64,000 bases of DNA from Rhodamnia argentea. Lineage: Eukaryota > Streptophyta > Magnoliopsida > Myrtales > Myrtaceae. Made by a program: the position numbers and the translations under genes. Each line of letters begins with the position of its first letter. The first letter of the stretch is position 1. This document shows, one piece after another, positions 45,558 to 56,772 of this stretch. The notes under the pieces were generated by a model. The model was given only the letters and a program-made list of their open reading frames with translations. It ran no database searches and was not told the DNA's origin. The stretch spans positions 21,252,283-21,316,282 of the forward strand of contig NC_063156.1 in assembly GCF_020921035.1 (NCBI RefSeq), in the 5' to 3' direction.

Positions 45558-48500
45558 TCATCCCCGAGACTCCCCAGTGCTCATCAGAGTATCTAACAGC
45601 AGATTGAGGTCCGGATGCTGCCCTTTTGCTTCAAGCCTGTTTGTAATAGCTCTCACCAAGTCCCTCCTGAACCCCATTGCAACAGCCTTGTCAATGACAC
45701 CATCCATCGGCGCCCCATTCCCTCTGGTCTCCCTCGAACTCGATGCAGAACCAATGGGAGAGGCAGTTGGTAAAGCATGCGGCAAAATACGCGCGACCGG
45801 CAATTGCGAGTAGTCATTTCCCATGCCAGGGGCTGGAGGAGATGAAGTTTCCACAGATGAATCACCGTTTCCTGAGTTATACTTTCCTCGAGGATCAATA
45901 TTGTCGAAATTGGAGTTCCCTCCTGCTGACCCATATCTGCCAAGAAGTTCTGAATAAGGCCTACTTGTTGGCTGGTCATATGTCTTGGTGAAAGGAGACT
46001 GCAACTGATGGGAAGAAATGGAGGGCATCCTTGGAAGCGCATGAATAGTTTGGGGATAGTTTTGAGAAGGCATGTAAGGAAGTTCATTGGGGTCATGGGG
46101 AGGTTCATAATGAGGCTGGGTAGACGGTACATTGTACGTTAGGGGCAAACCAAAATCTTGAGGTGTCAATGCTGGTCTTGAGGAAAACTGTAGCACTGGT
46201 GAAGACGGAAGAGGAGGACCTTGAGGCACTGGGTGTGAATGAGAAATTAGTGGCTTGTGGTATTTATCGTGAAAGTGAGTTTGGGGAGCCACAGCACTAT
46301 ATGGTAGGGGCAATCCGCAATCTTGAGGTGTCGGTGCTGGTTTTGAGGGATACAGTGTTGCGGGTAAAGACGGAAAATATGGCATGGGAGGCCTCGGCTG
46401 CAAATGAGAAACTAGCGGTATCTGGTGATGCTGATGGGTGTTCTGTGGAGGTAGAGTGGGTGGTTGGCTATTCAGTTCTGGCAGTGAAACGAAGGGACTG
46501 GTGTTCTGAGCCAATTGGGATGGAAGCTGTGGAATTCCCACTGGGATTGGAGGAGCATAGAAATTATGAAGGTTAGTAGAAACATATGGAAGCGAAGATG
46601 CAAATTGTTGGGAACAGACAAGAGGGACTGGAAGTGGCTCTGTCGATTGTTCAGTCCCAGGAGCAGCTTTCTGCTGTCCCAAGTTTGTCTGAGAAGAATT
46701 TTCCTTCTTTTCCTCTCGTGCTTCGCTTTTTAGGATCTGAAGCTTTAAAATCTGCAGCTGAGCCTGAGCTATGTCTTCTTTATCTCTCAAATCCCGAGTA
46801 CAGCTTTGAACCTACAATATGAATATATCAAAAGCACGTCCAGAACGTGCTACATCGAGAAACACCAGAATACTCACTGTGTAATATACGAGGGAAATGT
46901 CTGACCCAAAAATACACAAACACACACACACACACGAGGGAAATGTGAAAAGTACTACATTTCAGTACAAATATTAGCAAATTCGTATTGGTAAGTAAAA
47001 TTAACTGAAGAACTTGGACATGCTTACAAGAGAGGGATCATTACTGCTGCTCCTACTGGCACTTCATACATTTTAAGGAGAGAATTATTAGCATGCTACA
47101 CACCAACCACCAACTATCGTCAAGATCCAGGTGCAGGAACGATTGTCAAAAAGCTCTGATATCAAGTTAAAATGACTAATAAAAAGGTTCATAGTCCATT
47201 TTCCTATCAAAGAAACCCAACTTCAAAACCAAATTTTAGTTAACATTCCTAGGCACCACAAGAATATCGTCACAAATCTGAGACAGCTGAAGTGGAAATA
47301 CCTCTCTCAGCAGGTTTTCCAGCTCTCTGAGCTTTCCATCAGTTTTCCCATGATTATACTCGAGAGATTCCTTCATATGCTCCACAGCATTCTCTAGTTG
47401 GCGCGTTCTGGTCTCCAGTTGAGACAGTCTTGCACTGACATGCTCCACAGCATGAAGTACCTTATCATTGTGATCCTTCATCTTGCGCTCAATCAAAGAA
47501 ATCAATGTTTCATTGAAGGAAACTCTCTCCTTCCCCTGTCCAGGTTTGCAAATATAAAAGTTAATCCATCAAGTTTGCAGTGTTGTGTCCTGTAAGGAAG
47601 GCATGACTAAAACCATTTCTATCTCCAGTGAGATGGATTCATCAACAACAGAAATAAATAGATGAAATAGAGGGTCAACTTCTGCAAATATTTAATGAAA
47701 TGGTCAAGTCCATATTTAGAAAACTCACGATTAAGAAAATTTTCCGCCACATAAGTCAGCAACCGATATCTTAATAACTGACAAAATTAGCGCAAATGAG
47801 AACGCCCAACAGAGTGAGCACATGACAAGAAAATAGCCAAAGAGTCTCTATGATGCTATCTGAGGTGGTGAAGATATTGTACAGGAATGGAAATTCTGGT
47901 ATAACATTGGTTTCTCCGAAACCGGAAGACTTGAGTCAATAGAGTTAATCTTGCCATCTCAGCTTAAGTTTCGAGATCATCCCTTTATAACTAGTAGACT
48001 TATAGAGGATATTGTCATGGGTCGAGGGTGCGTCATGTACAAGTGACGAAGCCAGTCATACCGTGATAGGCAACTGATCAAGAATTATAACAGCCAAAAA
48101 ACAAAGCAACTATCAAAATTGAGGAACCTTCGGTTATAAGCCTAAGCGAATCACTTGACAGCATTCATCTTCACTAGAATTCACTTGTGTTTGCTTGGCA
48201 AGGATCATGTAAGAGTTTATATGCTCTCGTAACAGGGGACATCTCACTAGTTGTTCTATATTCCTCTCTATTCTATCTCTCTCTCTCTCTCTCTCTACCC
48301 GATCTTCATCTTCTCATTAATTCTTCACAGTGAATCTCTACTTCCTCTAATTTCTTCTCTTTAAACCCCCCTCTTCCTTCTCACCATTTGCGGTTTGTGT
48401 TGTGATTGGGGACCACTAGAGCTCGATCTCGCTAATTCCCAGCCACGGATTCCCTCACCACCAAAATAGGGCGTACTTATTATCTTCAAGCAACGAAGTC

Positions 48501-48727
48501 ACCAGTCAATCGCGCAATTCGTTTCAGCAGCCGTGGACTGACAGGGGAGGCAAAGCAAAGAGGCACGAGGAAAAGTGAAAACATACTCTGGAGGGAGAAG
48601 GCTGCGACTGCTCAGGGTGGAAGTCGAAGCTGCACGAACCGCGCAGTCGCAAGTCGTAAGCGTCGACGTCGCTGTCCTCGTCGGAGAAGTCCATGACCGG
48701 CTTGTCCTTGTACTCCGATGTCTTCAT
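45558..48727 (-). CDS. DUF1421 protein, FLOE-like prion-like seed protein
   Basis: Three exons on the minus strand: 48727-48587, 47535-47302 and 46811-45558. All junctions are GT-AG and phase 0, giving 542 residues. Residues 1-47 are acidic with Asp/Ser runs (DFSDEDSDVDAYD). Residues 48-150 form a long coiled coil (ISLIERKMKDHNDKVLHAVE..., TRQLENAVEHMKESLEYN, RDKEDIAQAQLQILKLQILK). The middle, about 180-480, is low-complexity and rich in Pro, Gln, Ser, His and Tyr. The last 45 residues (MDGVIDKAVAMGFRRDLVRAITNRLE...LNLLLDTLM) form the UBA-like DUF1421 domain. This order (DS-rich, coiled coil, QPS-rich, DUF1421) matches the Arabidopsis FLOE family, whose member FLOE1 phase-separates with hydration and controls germination. 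ATG 48727 is the first in-frame ATG. Which FLOE paralogue it matches is unknown. Confidence 0.85.
46915..46937. repeat. (CA)n microsatellite in DUF1421 gene intron 2
   Basis: ACACACAC run of about 10 units just upstream (gene sense) of exon 3. Confidence 0.9.
48271..48297. repeat. (CT)n microsatellite in DUF1421 gene intron 1
   Basis: CT run of about 13 units within the intron between exons 1 and 2. The surrounding intron (47536-48586) shows no other feature. Confidence 0.85.
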
Positions 48728-49955
48728 CGACGTGAACCGTCGCCAATCTATATAGCGGGGACAGGAGGGTGGGGATCGGGACAACGACAGTGATCCTGCG
48801 TCAGCTCTTCTGCTCGATTTTGACCTGATTTAGGGTTTTTGATGCGAGCAAAATTGTTGATTCGCGGATGAACGAAGCGGGTTCGGTGAGTGGGAAGAAG
48901 CCAATCAAGCGACGTCACGCGTCCTCGAAAGGTTTCAGCTTCGCGGTATGACTCTTGGTTTTACCGGTAGCTCTACCATTCTTGCTTTCCGCACTTATGA
49001 GGGCGACAGAGCTGAGTAGACACCAATACGCGATGCGACACCATACACATGTCAATAGTCATTTTTAAAATATAAAAAATTTCGACATATTGATATATAT
49101 TATATATTAAATGTATATTATACAAGCACGATTATCTTTTTTATTAGCTAGTATATTAATTTTGAGATAATTGGGTATATGATTTAAATATATATTTTTG
49201 ATAAATTTACATTTTGATCTATAATGTATTGAAAATGTTTAAAATGGATTAGTGTTTGTTAAAATGGTATGTCGGGATGTTGGACTAGCATATCCCTGGT
49301 GTATCTAGAGTGTTGATCACGAATCGATTGCATGTCGAAGAGTGTCAGAAGAGTGTCGGAACGTCGGGTACGACACACGGACCCAATGAGTATCGATGCT
49401 TCATAGTATACCCAGCAATATTTTATTCCGATCTCTCTCTCTCTTTCCGCTTTTCACTCCCGGCATATGTTCGATTTGTGTTCAAGGTAACAAATTGGCA
49501 TTCGAGGGCGTGTTGCATCTAAACAATTCGTTAAGGATTTCGTAATTTCGGCCTCGACTTTAATGGAACGAGAAAATGACGGGCTTAATTTGATGCGTGA
49601 AAATTCACTCGAGATATCACCAAAAAGGAAGGGAAAAAAAAAAAAAACCTGATAGACTTCTCAGCTAATGTTCATTGCGTCCTAAGCTTTGAACTCGGCA
49701 TGTGATCATATCATCGGCATGCGTGGCAGAGTCAAACGATGTCTGTGGCACAGTCAATTGCTTTGGCCAATCTGCCCCGCGTCCGTAACATGTGTCGATC
49801 TCTCGAATGATTTCTGCTGTAAAAGGTCATTATTGCAAGAATTTTCGTTGATCGCAACGGTAATTAAGCATCGTTAACATGCTTTTCTATGATCTATGTT
49901 CTTCATTGGGAAAAAAACGCATTTGCATGTTTGAAGATTTCACAGACCCTCCCTG
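48728..49955. other. DUF1421 promoter side and intergenic with a degenerate 'gtgtcgga' repeat
   Basis: The first 150 bp would be promoter and leader of the minus-strand gene (a TATA-like CTATATAG at 48748-48755 lies very close to the ATG). 49005-49400 holds scattered 'cgacac/gtgtcg' units flanking an AT-rich centre, like the 1750-1830 block in the first element. No gene. Confidence 0.4.
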
Positions 49956-52900
49956 TCAAAACTCATATTCGACTACAGATAGTTCTGAAGAAGAGGAGTC
50001 CAGCCATGGGACCTCAATCTTCACCATCTTCTCCTCGTACTTAAATTTCACTCCCACCCCATCAATCCTGCAGCTTCTCGGCTCTTCCGACGAGTACACC
50101 CTCATCTCGCCAGCTCCCCTCACTCCAATCCTCACCGCGTTCTGGTCGAAGCCCGCCGATTGAATCGCTCCGCTGGAGTTGAGCATGTTTGCCAACCCCG
50201 ATGGGCGCGAATTGGACCGACTTCCCCGGCAAGACGGTCACGGGCGAAGCCGTCAGGAGCTCGTAGCTGAATGGCTCTAGGGAAATCTCTAGGCTCTCCG
50301 AGGGCTTCAAGAGCTTAAGCTTCTTTTCCCGGAACATGTACACCGCGAACACGCCTGCTCCTTGCACGGGAACAGGATTCTTGGGATTGTTCCATTCGAT
50401 GTCCTTAGGACCTGCGCTGCACGAGACAGTGCGCGAAAACTCGGACGCGCTCTTGTTTCTCCTGGACTTGGGACACCATCCTCCTCCTTGGCAGTTGAAC
50501 ACCCCTAGGACTCCCGTGTGCTCCCGTGTGCTGATTCAGTATGCGCAGGTTAGTGTTATTTCGGTGCTAATTCTGGGAGACATCTTTTCGAGAACTCGAT
50601 GAATGGGACTAGAGGCAACTTTCTTTGTTCCTACCTTGTTGACATTCCAGATCTTGAGCATGGTCTTCCCATCATGTAAAGGGTCTTCAAATAAGCAATC
50701 TCTAGTGGGGAGCGCGTAGTACCGGCATTGCAAGATGGACCCGTCTGGCAAAACCAGGCGCTTCAGCAGGTCGAAGTCGTGTTGGCCGACTGAGTCACTC
50801 ACGTAGATTGGTCCTCCAGAGATGGCTCGAGAAGCGGCATGGAACTCTGCACACGGATGGGTTGATTGGAACATGTCCCAGTCTGGCTGTATGAAGTTGC
50901 CCATCCATAGGCTGTTGTAGGCGCAATGGACCATGTGGCACCCTTGGAGCCAGAATGTAACATTCGGGTCGCCGGAGGGGTCGGTGCACCAGAAATCATC
51001 GCCTGAAGCTGATTAACACATAAGAACGATCAACTTCTGTCTCATGATCGGATCGAACTTGATAGACATACCGACTCGTCCTAGAGATATATGGCCTCTG
51101 TACCGAGGAACATGAAGTCGTTGCAGTGCTCCATGCTCGCGATGACCCCGTTTCCTTTGAAATGCTTCCTCACCGAAGCTGTGAGTGCTTGGTAGTAAGC
51201 TTTAGCTAGCTCGACCCAGCCTCCAAACTCTTCGCAGAGCATGTCCAGTAACTGAAACCGCATTGGCGAAAATAATTAAGATATACATAAATGTCAAGAC
51301 ATGAGCTACAGAAAGATCGATCCGTGGAGCATCTGCGCGGTAAAAGCATAGTCAGTCATATACCAAAATTCGGACAATGAATCCGAATTCGCAACCCGAC
51401 CTATGCGCTGTCAGATAATGAGGACTGAAATGCCAGTTACTTACCCAACACCAGAAGGAGGTAGGCTTAAAAAGAAACCGGACCACCATCAATCCCCACC
51501 GACTCGAGGTGGGAGTGAAGCCCCTCGTACATGTCGCGCGCCTTCTCCGGCGGGACCAGCCCCACCCCGTTGCTCACTATCTTGTCCACGGCCAAGTCCT
51601 CCACCATCGTCCTCAGCCCTTCCGACAGCCTCGGCTTCACCACCTTCGATTCGGGCATCCCCGGGACTCCGGGTCTCAGCCAGCCCCAATACCCGCACAA
51701 GGCGTGCGTGCCACACGTAGACTTGCTCCACCCTCCTAAACTCTTCCTTAAGGTCCCTAACGAAGGCTCCCATGCCCTTGGCGGAGTTGCCTCGCTTGCT
51801 CCGGTAGTCCCTGAATTTGTAGTTCTCTTCGAACTTCACAAGCCGGCACGGCATTTGCTCCCCAGCAGCCGTCCGGTTCATGCCTTCTCGATCGTCGGTG
51901 ATGGGGTCGTCGTCGTGACAGATGGACTGCCACCCGTCGTCGATCAGGACCATGCCCGGTGGGCAGCCACCCTCCACCAACCCCTTGACGCCTTCCCACA
52001 CTCCCTGTGGAGGGTTTCTTTTACAAAACAGGAGTAAAAACAAAAGTTATTACCAAATCAGGTGAAAAAAAAAAAATTACCAGACCAGGTGTCGCTCGGC
52101 AGTCTCACCATCGACCGGCACCTGGCTCGGCAGTATTACGGCCGGCGGAGCTGGGGAGGCCCACTCGGCACTTAAATGGCGGAGCTAAGTGTTGCTCGGC
52201 AGTTAAACCGCCGAGCAACAGCACCCTTTGTTTTAAAATTTTTTTATTGTTGCTCGGCACTTTGAATGCCGAGCAAATCCTTTTTTTTTAAATCATTTTT
52301 TAATTTCTTTTTTTGTTTTCTTTTAATCTTTTTTTTATTATTCAATTTGTTTTCATTTAATCATTTTTTAATTTCTTTTTCTTGTCGCTCCGTCCACGGC
52401 CCCATCGTCTCGTTCGCTCGTGCACCACGCCTCAACTCCACAGCCCCATCGCCTCGCTCATTTGCTCACTCGTGCATCACGATGACGCACCTCGATTCCG
52501 CGGCCTCGTTGCCTCGTTCTTTCGTTCGCTTGCTCGTTCTTCTTTTTCTTGTTTTCTTTTAATCATTTTTTTATTATTCAATTTGTTTTCATTTAATCAT
52601 TTTTTTAATTTCTTTTTCTTGTCGCTCCGCCCCCCGTCGCCTCGCATGTTCGTTTGCTTGATGACGTGCCTCGACTCCGCTGCCCTATCGCCTCGCTAGT
52701 TCGTTCGTTTGCTCGAAGACACACCTTGACTCCGTCGCCCCATCGCCTCGCTCGCTCGCTCGTGCACCACGAACAAGCGAGGCAACGGGTCTGCAGAGTC
52801 GAGGCGCGTCATCAAGTGAACGAACAAGCGAGGCAACGGGGCCGCGGAATCGAGGCGTGTCATCGAGCAAATGAACAAGCGAGGCGATGGGGCCGCGGAC

Positions 52901-54240
52901 GGAGAGATGAGAAAAAGAAAGTAAAAAAATGATTGAATGAAAGCAAATTGAATAATAAAAAATGTTTAAAAGAAAAGAAGAAAAAGAAGAACGAGTGAGG
53001 TGACAGGGCCGCGGAGTCGATGCGCGTCATTGTGGTGCACGAGCGAGCGAGACGATAGGACGGCGGAGCGACGAGAAAAAGAAATTAAAAAATAATTAAA
53101 TGAAAAAATTGAATAATAAAAAAAGATTAAAAGAAAACAAGAAAAAGAAATTAAAAAATGATTAAAAGAAAATAATAAAAAAATTGCCAAAAAAAAAAAA
53201 GATTGTTGCTCGGCACTCAAAGTGCCGAGCAACAACAAAAAAAATTTAAAAAAAAAAAGGGGATGGTTGCTCGGTAGTTTAACTGCCGAGCGGGCCCCGA
53301 GCTTGAGCCAGGTGCCACTCGGTAGTAAGGCTGCCGAGCAGCACCTGGACTGGTAATTTTTTTTTTTTTCACCTGATTTGGTAATTATTTTTATTTTTAC
53401 TTCTGCTTTGGAAAAAAGCCCCCCCTTGGAAGAGACGAGACACGTAATATTAGACAGGATGAGTTTACATGAAATTGGCTATGTCGAATGTTGAGTGAAA
53501 GACATTACGGTTGCATGGACTGTTACCTGCGGGGCCAACGTAAGGTAAAAGGCGTCCCACGTGCATCAGCCAAATTTGTCGGCGATGGCGGGAGGGGCCT
53601 TCTCTTCGAGAAGCCTGAATGTCCCCAGGTGGAAACGGATCTCCCTGATCGCGTCCCTCACGAGCGCGTAGGGGTCGTCGCCGACGTGCATGTAGAGGCA
53701 GCTCCGGAAAACGGACCGGGTCACGCTGGTCGACCCGCTCTCCACGCAGGCGTCCACGTAGTCGTCCGCCCCAGGCTGCAGCGAGGCCCTGAACGGACCC
53801 TCCAGAAGTGGGAGCAACCAAAACGTAGGGGCGCCCAGAGTCGTTCCGGTCGAGGATCATGAGCTGGGTCTCGTGCTCCACGTCCCGGCCGTTGGACCCG
53901 GCCCAGTGGGCGGTCCACCAGACCTTGAACCGGAATATGCTCATGAACCGCACGCCCCGGAGCTTGCTGAGGCTAACCACGTGGCGGCATTTCGGGGAAT
54001 CGCCGGACTTGAACCCCACGAAGCAGCCGACGGTGATAAGGTTGCCGTCGCTCTTGACCTTACTGAAGGAGATGGTGGGGGAAGGGGTGGCGATGATGTT
54101 GGGAGGGACGTGGGTGAGGACCGGGTGGCCGTTGGCGACGAAAGCAGCTTCCTCGAGGGCAATCCAAGAAGGCATTCGACCGCTGTCAGCAAGGAGGGCC
54201 ACGGCGTCCGCGGCGTTCTTGGTCAAGCTGGGAGGAGCAT
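49956..54240 (-). pseudogene. Raffinose synthase (galactinol-sucrose galactosyltransferase) pseudogene
   Basis: Five exon regions on the minus strand follow the raffinose synthase order: 54240-53527, 52004-about 51486, about 51257-51071, about 51000-50630 and about 50530-49956. Recognisable family blocks are HPVLTHVPPNIIATPSP, FRFKVWWTAHW, CTWDAFYLT, VLIDDGWQSICHDDDPITD, GLHSHLESVGIDG, NGVIASMEHCNDFMFLGTEAI, FWLQGCHMVHCAYNSLWMGN, FNCQGGGWC. Lesions: one base missing right after ATG (54240), +1 near 53818, TGA (53566-53568) replacing Trp in the FGWCTWDAFY motif, a 1416-bp insertion at the intron 1 acceptor, a 4-bp duplication near 51702-51710, absence of the KVDVIH block that holds the catalytic Asp, +2 near 51085, a 10-bp duplication near 50520, and +1 near 50197. 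The intact enzyme makes raffinose from galactinol and sucrose in stress and seed maturation. This copy cannot. Confidence 0.93.
52011..53426. mobile_element. Hairpin-forming DNA element at the raffinose-synthase intron 1 acceptor
   Basis: 1416 bp between 3-bp duplications TGG (52008-52010 and 53427-53429). It is an almost complete inverted repeat: the ends (GTAAAAAC...TTACCAAATCAGGTGAAAA, 52033-52060; inverse at 53375-53405) continue into subterminal palindromes such as TTGCTCGG-AGTT-AAC-GCCGAGCAA (52191-52213, 52249-52275, 53205-53233 and 53268-53290). Internal arms of 'cgtgcaccacg', 'ctcgctcg' and AT-rich blocks also mirror each other around about 52750. No transposase is encoded. A 3-bp duplication would suit CACTA or PIF/Harbinger types, but the ends are not CACTA. 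Classification is open. Confidence 0.85.
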
Positions 54241-56772
54241 GGGAAGGAAGATAGAGCTATAGCGCGTGCGCAGCGAGAGCGAGAGGGAGAGGGTGCGAGT
54301 GTGGAACTGGGAGCTATGTGTTTTGAGTGTGGAATGAGGGAAGGATCGAGAATGGAGCTCATATAGAGCGAGGATTTAGGTGCGGAGAGATGTTCATGGA
54401 GTCTTGACATGCATTGTTCTTGTATCGGTATTTAGATTCATGAAAGCTATTAACATGATAGTCCGATACGAATATCAATTATTTTTTACCACACAATCTC
54501 AGTCAAATTCTCAAAAAATATTAAGATGTTGCGAACTTTTGGCACCACGCAATACATCCAATTCGGGTAATAAATCTCGAAACCGTTTAACTCTGTTCCT
54601 AAGTATAATCTTGTTTAGGACCATAAATTCTACATGATTATGGCAATATACTTCAGATCATCTGAAAGATTGCAGCTTCTACTACTGCAGACGAATGGGG
54701 GCCCACAAAGTGCTAATTTCTTGGAAGAAAGCTCAAGAGATGTCAATTTCCTTTTGCTCTGGGTGATTCTGTGACGTCTTTAAAGACCAAGTTGCTCTCT
54801 GACCAAAAAAAAAAAAAGGAGAAGAAAGAAACCAAAGTTGCTCGACCTTTCCATTCTTTTCTAGATTTTTCTGAATTGCTTCACCCCAATTCTCGACCCT
54901 TTTAATTGTTCATTCACGACGATCGCGCGCCTTCCATTGCACTCTATTTGAAAAGGCATTGCCTTGTCACCTTTTGTGTAACAAGCAAGATCAATTAATT
55001 ACATGAGAACTCGGAACCTATCCTATCAAAGTCGGTTCCTAGAATAAGATTTCAAGATTGAGTCGGAGTTCGGTTAGGATTTCGAGTACTGTAACCACCC
55101 TTCTAGGAAAGCAACACCAACTGAACAATTGATGTTATAGTAGTGAAGCAATGGATAAATTTCTTAAACTTTAATACACCAAACCCACATTCTAACATAT
55201 TTTTGTCTTCTCTTCAAACAAAGTTGAAACAAAAGACAAATTCAAAAATTGATCCTACCCGTGAACCGGCCTTTTCGGCGAATTGAAGTTCACGAATATG
55301 AAATCGAGTGCCGAATCGGTCGAGGTCGGATTACTATTTTTTATTTTTTACCGGAAACTTACCCGATCTAGTAAGGTAAATTCGATTTGGTTCCCGAATT
55401 AAATCGGTTCATCGAAACAAAATGCGAAAGTATATACAGTTCGAGTCGATGTGAGCCCAACTAATCGTTGGTTTCACGTTTATGGACGATTCCATGGCAT
55501 TGCGATGTGTGGACCCCATCGACCATGCTGGAAGACACTAGAAATTTATGTGGCCTTGGAGATAGATCATCTCATTACCTATTGTAGCAGTAAAAAACAA
55601 AAAAAAAAAACTATTCTTACTTTAATCTTTTCTTTCTAATTTAAAGATTAAATTCCTCATCTCATTTCACAGCTCCACGAAAATATCGCAGAACCACATC
55701 GAACCTGATGATCGCCAGCCGCCAAAATCATTGGACAACATCATCTTTCCCAATTTTCTCATTTGGTACAAATTAATGAATCCATGTTACGATTTGATTC
55801 TCCATTACTACTAATGTTAATAAAAGAATAAGAGGGGAAAAAGATTGGTGAATGGACACTTAAGCCTAGAAAGATCGACCGGACTTCACGGAAAATGGCG
55901 GTCGATTTCAACTCGATTGGTGAATCCGAAATCTTTTCAAGTCCCTTAAGGGTTTGACAGTCTATTTCAACTCGATTTCTAAGGAGAAAAATGATGGCAT
56001 TTATGCTGTGCCTCGAAACAATTCACACATATCACATCCTCTTTGTCTAAAGCATAGTTTAGATTCGGTTGCAACAACGAAACGAAAGCAATAATAAATA
56101 CCGAAAGTGCGATAAATAAGGTAGGGAATCAAGAAAACACTAAAATCATCCAATGTAAAAACGATTTTTGATGTTGGTTATCCAATTACAAAGGGGACCA
56201 CATAGGCTTTTGCTTTCATGTTTCTCTAAAATTACAGTGAAAATAAAACGTCGATTTATTTAAACATCGGAGATTCCGAAGCATGCAAATTTTCTTTATA
56301 TACAAGTGAAATAGATAATTGAGGATTGCTTGTTAGTAGGACATGGCTTATATACCGATGTCAACCTAAGTCTGATATCCTGAAAATGGCTCGTCCAAAC
56401 TTGAGAATTCAATCACTAAAGTTGAGCAAGTGAACGAAAGGGAATTGAATTAGGTTGGAATCGAGTGCTAATTAACATTTCTTAATGAATTAACTGATCA
56501 ATTTTCTATCGAACTTTTTTTTTTTTTTTTTTTTTGGGATTCGACAATTTCTGTAAAAATTTTTAATATATTTGACTTTTTATTATTACGAGAATTTATC
56601 GACGAACGCCGGATTGCATGCGACAAAGACAAAGTCTTCTATGTCCATGGCCCAAATAAAATTTTGATACTTGGGCTCACTGTCCCTTTCTCATATGGGC
56701 TTCATTTACAGCCCAAATCGATGCTCTTTCACGGCGGAGCGAGGATTGGAGAGAGGAAGACGGAGGACTTTC
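54241..56772. other. Intergenic between divergently read genes
   Basis: 54241-54370 carries GA-rich leader sequence of the raffinose synthase pseudogene. The rest is AT-rich with no supportable gene or structured RNA. A T-run lies at 56516-56535. The last 100 bp would be the leader of the OCRE gene. Confidence 0.45.

Noticed and set aside
49005..49400. Possible MITE with 'cgacac/gtgtcg' arms
   Set aside because: The arms are too degenerate to define ends or a target duplication; noted only as a degenerate repeat.
52266..53238. Several open frames of about 60-105 codons with Leu/Ser/Arg-rich repeats
   Set aside because: They are translations of the mirrored tandem repeats inside the hairpin element and appear on both strands.
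53859..54262. Plus-strand open frames of about 130 codons
   Set aside because: Antisense of the raffinose synthase pseudogene exon 1.
54186..54410. Minus-strand frame upstream of the raffinose synthase start
   Set aside because: Ser/Leu-rich leader reading with no similarity; the family N terminus begins at ATG 54240 in another frame.
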